Assembly (NCBI GenBank): GCA_049510055.1
Contig: JBEKZI010000093.1
Location: 1 to 7,974, forward strand
Length of the DNA: 7,974 nucleotides
Reading direction: 5' to 3'
Origin: JALHTV01 sp049510055
Lineage (GTDB): Bacteria; Planctomycetota; Phycisphaerae; SM23-33
The position numbers and the translations under genes are program-made. Under the pieces are notes generated by a model. That model was not told where the DNA came from. It made no database searches and was given only the letters and a program-made list of their open reading frames with translations. Positions 1-6,574 of this stretch are shown here, one piece after another. Position 1 is the stretch's first letter, and the number at the start of each line of letters is the position of its first letter.

Positions 1-66
1 GCAGGCGCCATGCCTGAGTTGATAATTCATCGCAGAACCTGATACGTCTGCGGGAATGCAACAGAC

Positions 67-103
67 TTGGGAGAGGGCTCACAAGGCCCTCTCTCAGTCT
101 TTT
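67..103 (+). terminator. Intrinsic terminator of an upstream operon
   Basis: A stem of eight perfect pairs (GAGAGGGC at 71-78 with GCCCTCTC at 86-93) extends outward with a few wobble and Watson-Crick pairs to about 68/96. The loop is seven bases, and TCTTTT follows at 98-103. The shape is that of a rho-independent terminator on the + strand, presumably ending a transcript that starts left of the window. Bases 1-66 show no convincing coding sequence; any + strand gene entering from the left would stop by base 42. Bases 104-198 hold a GC-rich palindromic patch (131-154) and no clear promoter. Confidence 0.75.
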
Positions 104-198
104 AAGGTCTAACGCCAGGGGGCTGCAAGCGTCCCCGGCCGCGGCCGACGGGACGGCGCTGGTCCTGGGTCTAAAAAAGTGCCGATAACAGTGAACCT

Positions 199-1266
199 AT
201 GTTAAAGCAAAGGATCCGTTACTGGGTTATCGTCGCCACGGCGCTTGCGGCGGCGGCGACAGGGTGGGGATTGGCCGTCCGCACCCCTTCCTCGGCACCG
301 GTGGCGTCCCCGGCGCCGCAGGGCAGCCTGAAGGTCATCCTCCTGCACGCCAACGACAGCCACGGCCAGCTCCTGGGCCTAGACGCAGGCGGCAAGAAGA
401 TAGGCGGCGTGGCCCGATTGGCCACGGCGGTCCGGCAGGTCCGCCAGACTTCTTCAGCCGAGCGCGTCTTCCTCATCCATTGCGGCGACGAGTTCAGCCG
501 CGGCGACGCCCTGACCCAGCAGTCCTGCGGGGCCGCCAACATCGTTCTCATGAACCAGTTGGGCTACGACCTGTGGGTGCCGGGCAACGGGGAGTTCTAC
601 AACGGCGTCGACGTGCTGCAGCATCGCATCGCCGAGGCCAAGTTTCCCACCCTGGCGGCCAACGTGTCGCTGGAGGCAGGCCGCAGCCTCGGCCAGCCGT
701 ATGTCATCGAGAAGGCCGGGCCGGTCCGCATCGCCTTTTTCGGATTGTGCACCGTGCGTGCGGTGGGCGACAAGGCAGTGGCCGTCAAGGCCGCCGATCC
801 CGTCGAGACGGCCAGGAGTCTGGTCCCTCGCCTCCGCCAGGAGGCCGACGTGGTCATAGCCGTCACGCACCTGGGCCTGCCGGAGGACCTTCGGCTGGCG
901 TCCACCGTGGAGGGAATCGACCTCATCCTCGGCGGCCACAGCCACACGGTCCTGAAGAACGGTTTCCGCGCCAAAGGCCCCGACGGACGCGCAGTGTTCA
1001 TCTGCCAGGCCGGCGACCACTACCGCTACCTCGGTCGAGTGGACATGGAGCTGGCTCCCCGTCCGGGCGGGGAAGGATGGAGCGTGATTCACGTCACGCC
1101 GAGCCTGATCAGCCTGGATGAAACGGTCGTGCCGGATCCGAATACGGTGATTCTGCTGGATCAATTGTCCAAGATCAAAAAGTGGCCTCCCCGGCCCGCC
1201 ACCCAGCCGGCCGCGGAACCCGCGGCCGCGTCCGCGCCTTCGGTGCCGTTGCCCGTGGGCGGATAG
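199..1266 (+). CDS. UshA/5'-nucleotidase-type metallophosphoesterase, membrane-anchored or exported, atypical active site
   Basis: The 355-residue protein belongs to the calcineurin-like metallophosphoesterase superfamily, closest to the N-terminal catalytic half of bacterial 5'-nucleotidases, which hydrolyse nucleotides or related phosphoesters in the periplasm. Residues 9-27 form a hydrophobic signal or anchor segment, followed by an Ala/Pro/Ser linker. Metal-binding motifs are in the family order: HANDSHG (50-56), CGDEFSRG (95-102), GNGEF (129-133), THLG (223-226) and GGHSHT (245-250). The histidine of the usual GNHE motif is Gly131 (GGG at 589-591). The separate C-terminal nucleotidase domain of about 200 residues is absent; a Pro/Ala tail with ATQPA (residues 330-355) takes its place. 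The ATG at 199 is the only possible N-terminal start, because a stop lies in frame at 172 with no start codon between, yet no good Shine-Dalgarno precedes it. The family call is firm; substrate and activity are uncertain. Confidence 0.88.
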   Translation: MLKQRIRYWVIVATALAAAATGWGLAVRTPSSAPVASPAPQGSLKVILLHANDSHGQLLGLDAGGKKIGGVARLATAVRQVRQTSSAERVFLIHCGDEFSRGDALTQQSCGAANIVLMNQLGYDLWVPGNGEFYNGVDVLQHRIAEAKFPTLAANVSLEAGRSLGQPYVIEKAGPVRIAFFGLCTVRAVGDKAVAVKAADPVETARSLVPRLRQEADVVIAVTHLGLPEDLRLASTVEGIDLILGGHSHTVLKNGFRAKGPDGRAVFICQAGDHYRYLGRVDMELAPRPGGEGWSVIHVTPSLISLDETVVPDPNTVILLDQLSKIKKWPPRPATQPAAEPAAASAPSVPLPVGG

Positions 1267-1365
1267 AAGCGATTTGGCACCCCTCTTGGAAGCCAGCGGG
1301 ATTTTTTCCTCCCCAGCACCCCACCGCCCGAGGGGAGACGAAAGAACTTGGCAAGGCGGATAACA

Positions 1366-1394
1366 TTGACGAACCTGGGCACGACGGCCACAAT
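1366..1394 (+). promoter_or_regulatory. Candidate sigma70-type promoter for the HtrA-pseudoprotease operon
   Basis: TTGACG at 1366-1371 matches five of six bases of the -35 consensus. It is followed after exactly 17 bases by CACAAT at 1389-1394, which matches four of six -10 bases. The site lies about 70 bases upstream of the HtrA start, in the gap between two same-strand genes. No convincing terminator separates the metallophosphoesterase from this gap, so readthrough from upstream is also possible. This is a by-eye match only. Confidence 0.4.
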
Positions 1395-1454
1395 ACCCAC
1401 TCAGGTTGCCGTCAGGTCGACCGTCACGGCCTCCTGCCGCCGACGGTAGAAGCC

Positions 1455-1460
1455 AGAGGG
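1455..1460 (+). promoter_or_regulatory. Ribosome binding site that decides the HtrA start
   Basis: AGAGGG sits six bases before the ATG at 1467. The reading frame is open upstream as far as 1182, but only the ATG at 1467 has a Shine-Dalgarno element and is followed at once by a signal peptide (MKKSALAILCF). Confidence 0.7.
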
Positions 1461-1466
1461 TTCTCC

Positions 1467-2870
1467 ATGAAAAAATCTGCGTTGGCGATCCTGTGCTTCG
1501 TAGCCCTTTTTTTGTGCGGAAGCGTAAAGGCGGACAACTCCCCGGCCGGCCAGGCCGGTTCGCCCACGACGCGCGAGGCGGGGCTGGCCACGCTGGATTT
1601 TCGCCAGGTGGTCACCTCGGCCAAGGACAAGGTCTTCCCGGCCGTGGTGTTCATCAAGTGCCTCAAGGAAAGCTACGAGTCCGGCAAGAAGGTCACCGAA
1701 GAAATCGCCGGCAGCGGTGTGATCATCTCCGCCGGCGGCGAAGTGCTGACCAACTGGCACGTGATGGATAAGGTCGTCGAGGCCCGATGCCTTCTGTACG
1801 ACGGCCGGGCGATGGACGCCCAGGTGGTCGGCTCGGACAAGGACAGCGACCTGGCCCTGATCCAGCTGAAGGTGCCGGCTGGCTCGCCCCCCCTGCCCCA
1901 CGCGGAGCTGGGAGACTCCACCAAGCTCAAGGAGGGGGACTTCGTGATGGCCATGGGCGCGCCCTGGGGGCTGAACCGCTCGGTGTCCATCGGCATCGTC
2001 TCCTGCACGCGGCGATTCCTGCCCGACAGCAGCCAGTACAGCCTGTGGCTTCAGACGGACGCGTCCATCAGTCCCGGCAATTCCGGCGGCCCGCTGGTCA
2101 ACACCGACGGCCAGATCGTCGGCATAAACACCCTGGGCATCTTGTTCGGCGGCGACATGGGATTTGCCATACCCTCCGAGACGATCCGCGTGATCCTGCC
2201 CCAATTGCGGGAAAGCGGCAAGGTCTCCTGGAGCTGGATGGGCCTGCAACTCCAGCCGCTGAAGGACTTCAACAAGAACATCTACTTCGACGCGACCGAA
2301 GGCGTCATCGTGGCCGAGACGGACCCCGAAAGCCCGGCCCGCCGAGCGGGCGTCCAGCCCACCGACCGGATCGTTCGCGTGAACGGCCAGCCGATCACGG
2401 CGGAGCGCGAGGAAGACCTGCCGGCCGTCCGGCAGATGCTCGGCCTGTTGCCCAAGCACAAGCCGGCGACCTTCGAACTGGTCCGCAACGGCGCGACGAC
2501 GACCCTCGAAATCACTCCGCGTGAAAAAGGCAAGGTCGAGGGCGAAGAACTGGACTGCCCGCGATGGAACATGACGTTCAAGGCCATCAACCAGTTCGAC
2601 AATCCCGACTTGTACTTCCACCGCAAGGTCGGCGTGTTCGTCTTCGGCGTCAAGTACCCCGGCAACGCCCAGAACGCCGGCCTGGAAACCAAGGACATCG
2701 TCGTGCAGATCGACGGCAAGGACATCACCACGCTGGAGGAGGCCAAGGCGGCTTATGAAAAGGCCGTCGCCAACGTGGCCACCCAGCACCGCGTGGTCAT
2801 CACGATCCTGCGCAACGGGCTGATGCGGCAAGTGGTGCTGGACTTCTCACGCGACTACGAGAAAGACTAA
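1467..2870 (+). CDS. HtrA/Deg-family periplasmic serine protease with two PDZ domains
   Basis: This 467-residue S1C (HtrA/DegP/DegQ-type) endopeptidase would degrade or refold damaged proteins in the periplasm. A Sec signal peptide covers residues 1-22 (MKK start, hydrophobic core, likely cleavage after VKA). The trypsin fold follows, with the triad intact: His98 in TNWHV, Asp128 in DSDLALI and Ser206 in PGNSGGPL. The substrate-pocket stretch GFAIPSETI (232-240) is also present. PDZ1 spans about 255-352 and includes GVIVAETDPESPARRAGV; a more divergent PDZ2 spans about 367-460 with NAGLETKDIVVQIDGKDI. The length is normal for the family. The gene is followed after 19 bases by a lipoprotein that looks like a catalytically dead relative, so the two are probably co-transcribed. 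The family assignment is firm; DegP- versus DegQ-like function cannot be decided from sequence. Confidence 0.95.
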   Translation: MKKSALAILCFVALFLCGSVKADNSPAGQAGSPTTREAGLATLDFRQVVTSAKDKVFPAVVFIKCLKESYESGKKVTEEIAGSGVIISAGGEVLTNWHVMDKVVEARCLLYDGRAMDAQVVGSDKDSDLALIQLKVPAGSPPLPHAELGDSTKLKEGDFVMAMGAPWGLNRSVSIGIVSCTRRFLPDSSQYSLWLQTDASISPGNSGGPLVNTDGQIVGINTLGILFGGDMGFAIPSETIRVILPQLRESGKVSWSWMGLQLQPLKDFNKNIYFDATEGVIVAETDPESPARRAGVQPTDRIVRVNGQPITAEREEDLPAVRQMLGLLPKHKPATFELVRNGATTTLEITPREKGKVEGEELDCPRWNMTFKAINQFDNPDLYFHRKVGVFVFGVKYPGNAQNAGLETKDIVVQIDGKDITTLEEAKAAYEKAVANVATQHRVVITILRNGLMRQVVLDFSRDYEKD

Positions 2871-2889
2871 CCCTCACGAGGAATACCCC

Positions 2890-5130
2890 ATGACTCGATC
2901 AGCGGTCCGTTCGATGGCCCTGGTGGCGGCGCTCGGCCTTCTGGGAGGTTGCGAGGCGATGCAACTGACTGCAAAAAAGGGGCCGGTCAATGAAAGGGAA
3001 GCCATCGCCCAGGCCGTCGCGCCGTCGCTGGTGCGCGTGGAGTACACCCTCCAGTACGACAAGGGGGAGCCGCCGCCGTCCACGGTCTTTTACGGCGCCT
3101 ATCTCTCCACCCCCGTGGCCAGCTTTGTGACGCAGGAGCGGCCGATGGAGCTGCCCGGATTCGTCCTCTCGCCGACCCTGGTCGTCTGCCCCGATCCCAT
3201 CATCCATCCGCGTTTCATCAAGAGCATCGCCGTGCGCTGCGGCGATCAGCTCATTGGGGCCGATCCGTCGGCCTACAGCAAGGCCCAGAACGCCCTGTTC
3301 CTCACACTCGCCCAGCCCCTCCAAGACGTCAAGCCCCTGGCCTTCGACGCCTCCGCCAAGCCTCCCTATCTGACCGTGACCTACCAACTGGCCGAACCGG
3401 AATGGACGATCCAGGTGAGCTCACTGACCTCGTCCATCAAAAAGAATGAGATGTCCAAGAGTTTCTATTCCCTGCAACCTTACTGTGTGCTGGTAGACGT
3501 CACGGGTAAGCCGGCGGGGTTGGCCATGTGGGGTTCGCTGCCGTTGGACGATTCCTGGAAAGGTTCTCCGCTGACGTGGCCGGTCCTGACGGTCGATCAG
3601 AGGAAAGCCATGTTGGCGGATACCAAGAAATGGGCCGACCAGTCGCTGCTTCGGGTGGCCTTGAGCTTCCGAAGCCCCAAGAAATCGGCCGGAAAGATGT
3701 TCCGCCAGCGCGAGGACGAAGAAGAGGAAAGCACGGAGCAAAACGTGACCGGCGTGCTGGTGGACGACAAGACCGTGCTGGTCCTGGTCGATCTCAAGCC
3801 CGCCGTCACGGCCAGGCTGGAGCGAATCCTGGTGCATCGGACGGGCGGCGGCAAGCCCATCCCCGCGACGTTCGCCGGCACGCTGAAGGACTACGGCGCC
3901 TTCATCGCCAAGTTGGACGCTCCCCTGGAAGGGGCCGCTCGATTGTCCGGCAAGCCCGCGGAGGACTTCGACAACGCCATCCTGGGAAGCGCGGAAGTAA
4001 CGCTTCAGGGCGAGAAACGCGTCGCCTATTTCAATCACGCACGGATCGCCTCGTTCAGGCTGGGCTGGCGGCGCCAGGTCTATCCGGTGCTCCTCAATTC
4101 CGCGAACCGCACCTTCCTGTTCACGCCCGACGGCGAGCTGGTGGTGCTCCCGTTGGTCCGGAGAGTGAAAGTCGCGCAAGAAGACGAGCAAGGCCGATGG
4201 CCGATCCCCACGGCGTCGACATACGTTAAAACTCTCCTGGCCGAGGCGGACCGCCACTTCGACGTGAGCAACGTCCCCCTGTCGGAAGAGGAGGAAAACC
4301 GCCTGGCCTGGCTGGGAGTAGAGCTCCAGGCCCTAGACAAGGAACTGGCCCGCATCAACAACGTTTCCGAGTTGACTCGCGACGGCCGGATCGGCGCCCT
4401 GGTCTCCTACGTTTACGAAAACTCCCCCGCCGCCCAGGCGGGCATCAAGCCCGGGTACATCCTGCTGCGGCTGCACGTGGAGGGAGAGCCCAAACCGCTG
4501 GAGGTGCACGTCGAGGATTACGGCTTCGGAGGGGTGGCCTTTCCGTGGGACCGGCTGGACGAGGTGCCGGAACAGTTCTACGACGAGATTCCGACGCCCT
4601 GGCCGCCGGCGGAAAACAACCTGAACACGCAGCTCACCGAGATCGGCTTCGGCAAGAAGTTCCGGGCCGAGTTCTTCGCGGACGGTAAGGTGATCACCAA
4701 GGACTTCCAGGTCGTCCAGGGCCCGCCCCACTACGATTCGGCGGAGCGGTATAAGTCCGACGCGCTGGGCCTGACCGTGCGCAATCTAACGTACGAGGTC
4801 CGCCGCTACTTCCAGAAGGCCCCGGGCGAAGGCGGCGTGATCGTCTCCAAGATCGAGCCGGGCAGCAAGGCCGCCGTCAGCGGCATCAAGCCCTACGAGA
4901 TCATCACGCACGTCAACGATCAGCCCGTCGGCAACGTGAAGGACTTTGAAAAGCTCATTGCCGGCCAGGGCGAACTGCGATTGTCGGTCAAGCGAATGAC
5001 CAAGGGCCGCGTGGTGAAGATCAGAATGGGCGCCGCCACCCAGCCCGCCTCAGGTCCGGCCACCCAGCCGGCAGCCGGCCGGCCCGCCGGGCCTGCGACC
5101 ATGCCGGCAGCCACGACCATGCCCCAGTAA
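2890..5130 (+). CDS. PDZ-domain lipoprotein with two tandem HtrA-like pseudoprotease domains
   Basis: The 746-residue protein starts at an ATG preceded six bases upstream by GAGGAA (2878-2883). Its signal peptide ends in the lipobox LGGC, making Cys21 the lipidated residue; Glu22 at +2 would favour the outer membrane under the E. coli rule. Residues 35-235 follow the HtrA trypsin fold. By eye alignment to the adjacent protease, its His falls near Pro103, its Asp at Asn134 (QNALFLTL against SDLALIQL) and its Ser near Pro197 (before VLVDVTGKPAGL). Residues 285-425 look like a second degenerate copy: GVLVDDKTVLVLVD, YGAFIAKLD and FTPDGELVVL, with the triad positions at about Asp301, Gly336 and Asn406. 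An acidic stretch (274-280) lies between them. PDZ1 (475-610) carries an insertion of about 50 residues after VSYVYENSPAAQAGIKPGYIL. PDZ2 (625-712) contains GVIVSKIEPGSKAAVSGIKP. An ATQPA-rich tail ends the protein. The likely role is binding or regulatory, possibly an adaptor for the protease encoded next door; that role is inference. Confidence 0.85.
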   Translation: MTRSAVRSMALVAALGLLGGCEAMQLTAKKGPVNEREAIAQAVAPSLVRVEYTLQYDKGEPPPSTVFYGAYLSTPVASFVTQERPMELPGFVLSPTLVVCPDPIIHPRFIKSIAVRCGDQLIGADPSAYSKAQNALFLTLAQPLQDVKPLAFDASAKPPYLTVTYQLAEPEWTIQVSSLTSSIKKNEMSKSFYSLQPYCVLVDVTGKPAGLAMWGSLPLDDSWKGSPLTWPVLTVDQRKAMLADTKKWADQSLLRVALSFRSPKKSAGKMFRQREDEEEESTEQNVTGVLVDDKTVLVLVDLKPAVTARLERILVHRTGGGKPIPATFAGTLKDYGAFIAKLDAPLEGAARLSGKPAEDFDNAILGSAEVTLQGEKRVAYFNHARIASFRLGWRRQVYPVLLNSANRTFLFTPDGELVVLPLVRRVKVAQEDEQGRWPIPTASTYVKTLLAEADRHFDVSNVPLSEEEENRLAWLGVELQALDKELARINNVSELTRDGRIGALVSYVYENSPAAQAGIKPGYILLRLHVEGEPKPLEVHVEDYGFGGVAFPWDRLDEVPEQFYDEIPTPWPPAENNLNTQLTEIGFGKKFRAEFFADGKVITKDFQVVQGPPHYDSAERYKSDALGLTVRNLTYEVRRYFQKAPGEGGVIVSKIEPGSKAAVSGIKPYEIITHVNDQPVGNVKDFEKLIAGQGELRLSVKRMTKGRVVKIRMGAATQPASGPATQPAAGRPAGPATMPAATTMPQ
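5032..5127 (+). repeat. Low-complexity ATQPA-type C-terminal tail
   Basis: Residues 715-746 of the PDZ lipoprotein consist almost only of Ala, Pro, Thr, Gly, Gln and Met, with two ATQPA units and several ATMPA-like variants. The same unit, including a 14-base identical stretch (GCCACCCAGCCGGC at 1198-1211 and 5059-5072), ends the metallophosphoesterase. The tail is probably a disordered extension of exported proteins. Confidence 0.7.
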
Positions 5131-5162
5131 CGTCGCGGGCACGGTGATAGGTACACACATTG

Positions 5163-5195
5163 CGCGGCGGGGCACCTTCCCCGTCGCGTTTTTTT
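5163..5195 (+). terminator. Strong intrinsic terminator of the HtrA-lipoprotein operon
   Basis: A ten-pair stem with one G-U wobble (CGCGGCGGGG at 5163-5172 with CCCCGTCGCG at 5179-5188), a six-base loop and seven T residues (5189-5195) lie 32 bases after the lipoprotein stop. The gene on the other side is convergent and ends at 5204. In the - direction the stem lacks a T tract, so it is best suited to ending the + strand operon. Confidence 0.92.
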
Positions 5196-5203
5196 AGCCT
5201 GTT

Positions 5204-5638
5204 TCACTCGACATCCCGGCTCATGGCCTTGACGCCGAACTCATCGTAAAACTTCCAGCCCATCTTTTTCCAAAAGGCCTGGGCGGATGTATTGCGGTCA
5301 AAGACGAACAAGTTGCACCGTGTAATGCCCATTTCCTTCAGCTTGGCCAGGCAGTGCTGGACCAGCCGCTTGCCCAGGCTCCGCCGGCGATGGCTGGCCG
5401 CGACGACCAGGTGGCTGAGATACCCTCGCCGCCCGTCCGTCCCGCACAGGACAACGCCCACCAGCTTCTCTGCGTCCCGGGCTACGAAGGACATCCCCGG
5501 ATTGCGCTCCAGATACGCGGAAATACCCTGCCGCGAATCGACGTCCTGGGGATGCAGGCCTATCCCCTCGGCGGCGGACCACAAGGCCCATACCTCGTCA
5601 TAGTCGGCGACGGTCATCTCAACGATTTCGACGCTCAT
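5204..5638 (-). CDS. GNAT-family N-acetyltransferase
   Basis: The 144-residue protein has the GNAT fold pattern and would transfer an acetyl group from acetyl-CoA to an amine; its substrate is unknown. The N-terminal half holds MTVADYDEVWALW (8-20) and FVARDAEKLVGVVLCGTDG (51-69). Motif A is LSHLVVAASHRRRSLGKRL (74-92). Motif B holds CNLFVFDRNTSAQAFWKKMGW (108-128), typical of small single-domain members related to E. coli YpeA or RimI. The acetyl-CoA pyrophosphate loop reads RRRSLG, with Ser where a Gly is usual (RxxGxG). The start has a perfect AAGGAG eight bases upstream (5647-5652 on this strand). The gap to the upstream methyltransferase is 52 bases with no terminator, so the two are probably one transcript. 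Confidence 0.9.
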   Translation of the reverse strand: MSVEIVEMTVADYDEVWALWSAAEGIGLHPQDVDSRQGISAYLERNPGMSFVARDAEKLVGVVLCGTDGRRGYLSHLVVAASHRRRSLGKRLVQHCLAKLKEMGITRCNLFVFDRNTSAQAFWKKMGWKFYDEFGVKAMSRDVE

Positions 5639-5690
5639 GCCCTTTTCTCCTTGGCGACATTGGTGGATTTGCCCAGCCGGTTCTCGCCGG

Positions 5691-6446
5691 TCAGCCTGGC
5701 CGGTGGGCGATGGCGATCATCCGATGGCTGAGGCGCGTGAGGCGATTCGGCCCCGGCAGGCCCAGGAAGCGAATGCCCCGAAAACCCGCCGCCCGAAGCA
5801 CCGCCCGCAACTGCGGGGCCGTGTACAGGTAGTGCGCGAAGCGGTGCGTCTCCCTTCGCCGGCCCTTGGAAAAGGTCCAGGTATTGAGGATACGCCGGCC
5901 CTGTCGGTCCCATCGCGAGCGGCGGACGATCCGCACGCCATTGACCACTTCCTCGCCGCGGGGCGTAAAGCGAGGAACCAGCCAGGACTTGTTCATAATC
6001 TCGACAAGAAACTTTCCCCCCGGCCGAAGGGCCCGCCAGGCCGCCCTGGCCGTGGCGAGGTTGCCAGCGACGTCAAAGTAACCGAAGCTAGTGAACCAGT
6101 TGACTACGGCGTGGAACTCGCCTTCGAACGGCAGGTCGCGCATGTCGCCCTGAAGGAACCGCACGGCCAGCCCCCGCCGCGCCGTCCGCCGCCGCGCGCG
6201 GGGGATGTACGAAGCCACCACGTCCACGCCGGTAACGTCCAAGCCTAAAGCGGCCAGGCCCCGCGCGATCCGCCCCAGCCCGCAGGGACAATCCAACACG
6301 CGCTGGCCCTTCCGCAGGCGCAGCAGCCGCTTAATCAAAGCCGCTTCGCGCGGGGCGTGCTTCTCGTGGATCCGCCCGCCCAGCACGCGCCCATACAGGC
6401 CGCCGAAGAAGCCGTGGAACCATTCGCGTGGCTTTGTCCGGTTCAT
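5691..6446 (-). CDS. Class I SAM-dependent methyltransferase
   Basis: The 251-residue Rossmann-fold methyltransferase uses S-adenosylmethionine; its acceptor is not identifiable. Motif I is VLDCPCGLGRIA (50-61). An acidic residue ending strand 2 is in VTGVDVV (71-77). GDMRDLPF (100-107) and HAVVNWFTSFGYFD (112-125) form motifs II and III, and LRPGGKFLVEIM (140-151) is the post-motif strand. The C-terminal part (165-250) is a basic beta-rich cap with many Arg. The ATG at 6446 was chosen because AAGGAG lies eight bases upstream, the same spacing as in the acetyltransferase that follows. An alternative ATG at 6491 lies inside a terminator hairpin region and is unlikely. The gene begins about 40 bases after that terminator, so its expression may depend on readthrough or on a weak -10-like TATAAA at 6468-6473. 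Confidence 0.9.
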   Translation of the reverse strand: MNRTKPREWFHGFFGGLYGRVLGGRIHEKHAPREAALIKRLLRLRKGQRVLDCPCGLGRIARGLAALGLDVTGVDVVASYIPRARRRTARRGLAVRFLQGDMRDLPFEGEFHAVVNWFTSFGYFDVAGNLATARAAWRALRPGGKFLVEIMNKSWLVPRFTPRGEEVVNGVRIVRRSRWDRQGRRILNTWTFSKGRRRETHRFAHYLYTAPQLRAVLRAAGFRGIRFLGLPGPNRLTRLSHRMIAIAHRPG

Positions 6447-6454
6447 CTCTGTAA

Positions 6455-6460
6455 CTCCTT
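6455..6460 (-). promoter_or_regulatory. Ribosome binding site deciding the methyltransferase start
   Basis: AAGGAG on the - strand lies eight bases before the ATG at 6446. It favours this start over the in-frame ATG 45 bases further upstream. Confidence 0.75.
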
Positions 6461-6485
6461 TCTGCTTTTTATAGCGTAGAGGCCT

Positions 6486-6516
6486 AAACAAAAAGCCCGT
6501 TCACAGGAACGGGCTT
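6486..6516 (-). terminator. Intrinsic terminator in front of the methyltransferase operon
   Basis: On the - strand a perfect ten-pair stem (AAGCCCGTTC, loop CTGT, GAACGGGCTT) is followed by TTTTTGTTT (6494-6486, the first two T residues being in the stem). The shape is textbook for rho-independent termination. It lies about 40 bases upstream of a methyltransferase gene on the same strand and 27 bases after the stop of a possible 38-codon frame. It could end that small transcript or act as the terminator half of an attenuator. Confidence 0.88.
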
Positions 6517-6537
6517 GGTGCGTTGCCAAATTTTGTG

Positions 6538-6574
6538 ATGCGCTATCGCGGCCCGTTCCTCGCGCCAGGCGCAT
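6538..6574 (-). promoter_or_regulatory. Putative antiterminator hairpin with a loop complementary to the terminator arm
   Basis: On the - strand ATGCGC pairs with GCGCAT (six pairs), and after small internal bulges CGCG pairs with CGCG. The closed loop is exactly AGGAACGGGC (6560-6551). This loop is a perfect ten-base complement of GCCCGTTCCT (6514-6505), which is the 5' arm plus first loop bases of the following terminator. Pairing of the two would prevent the terminator stem from forming. The two complementary segments are 36 bases apart. The structure and complementarity are read directly from sequence; a regulatory role is inference. Confidence 0.45.

Noticed and set aside
104..198. Promoter for the metallophosphoesterase
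   Set aside because: -10-like hexamers (TAAAAA, GATAAC) are present but no -35-like box lies at the right distance; the palindrome at 131-154 is probably just GC-rich sequence.
1267..1310. Terminator after the metallophosphoesterase, suggested by six T residues at 1302-1307
   Set aside because: Only a four-pair TGGC/GCCA stem with a long loop can be drawn, and it does not abut the T run.
1182..1466. N-terminal extension of the HtrA frame to an upstream ATG at 1182 (562-residue product)
   Set aside because: It overlaps the end of the metallophosphoesterase, has no ribosome site and would bury the clear signal peptide that begins at 1467.
1401..2831. Long open frame (476 codons) antisense to the HtrA gene
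   Set aside because: The opposite strand encodes an unmistakable protease with a full triad. Long antisense frames are expected in GC-rich genes, and this one shows no domain.
5637..6248. 203-codon + strand frame opposite the methyltransferase
   Set aside because: It is Arg/Pro-rich low-complexity sequence with no motif, antisense to a gene with clear SAM-binding motifs.
6447..6491. Earlier ATG at 6491 for the methyltransferase
   Set aside because: It would start inside the terminator T tract, and the optimal AAGGAG serves the ATG at 6446.
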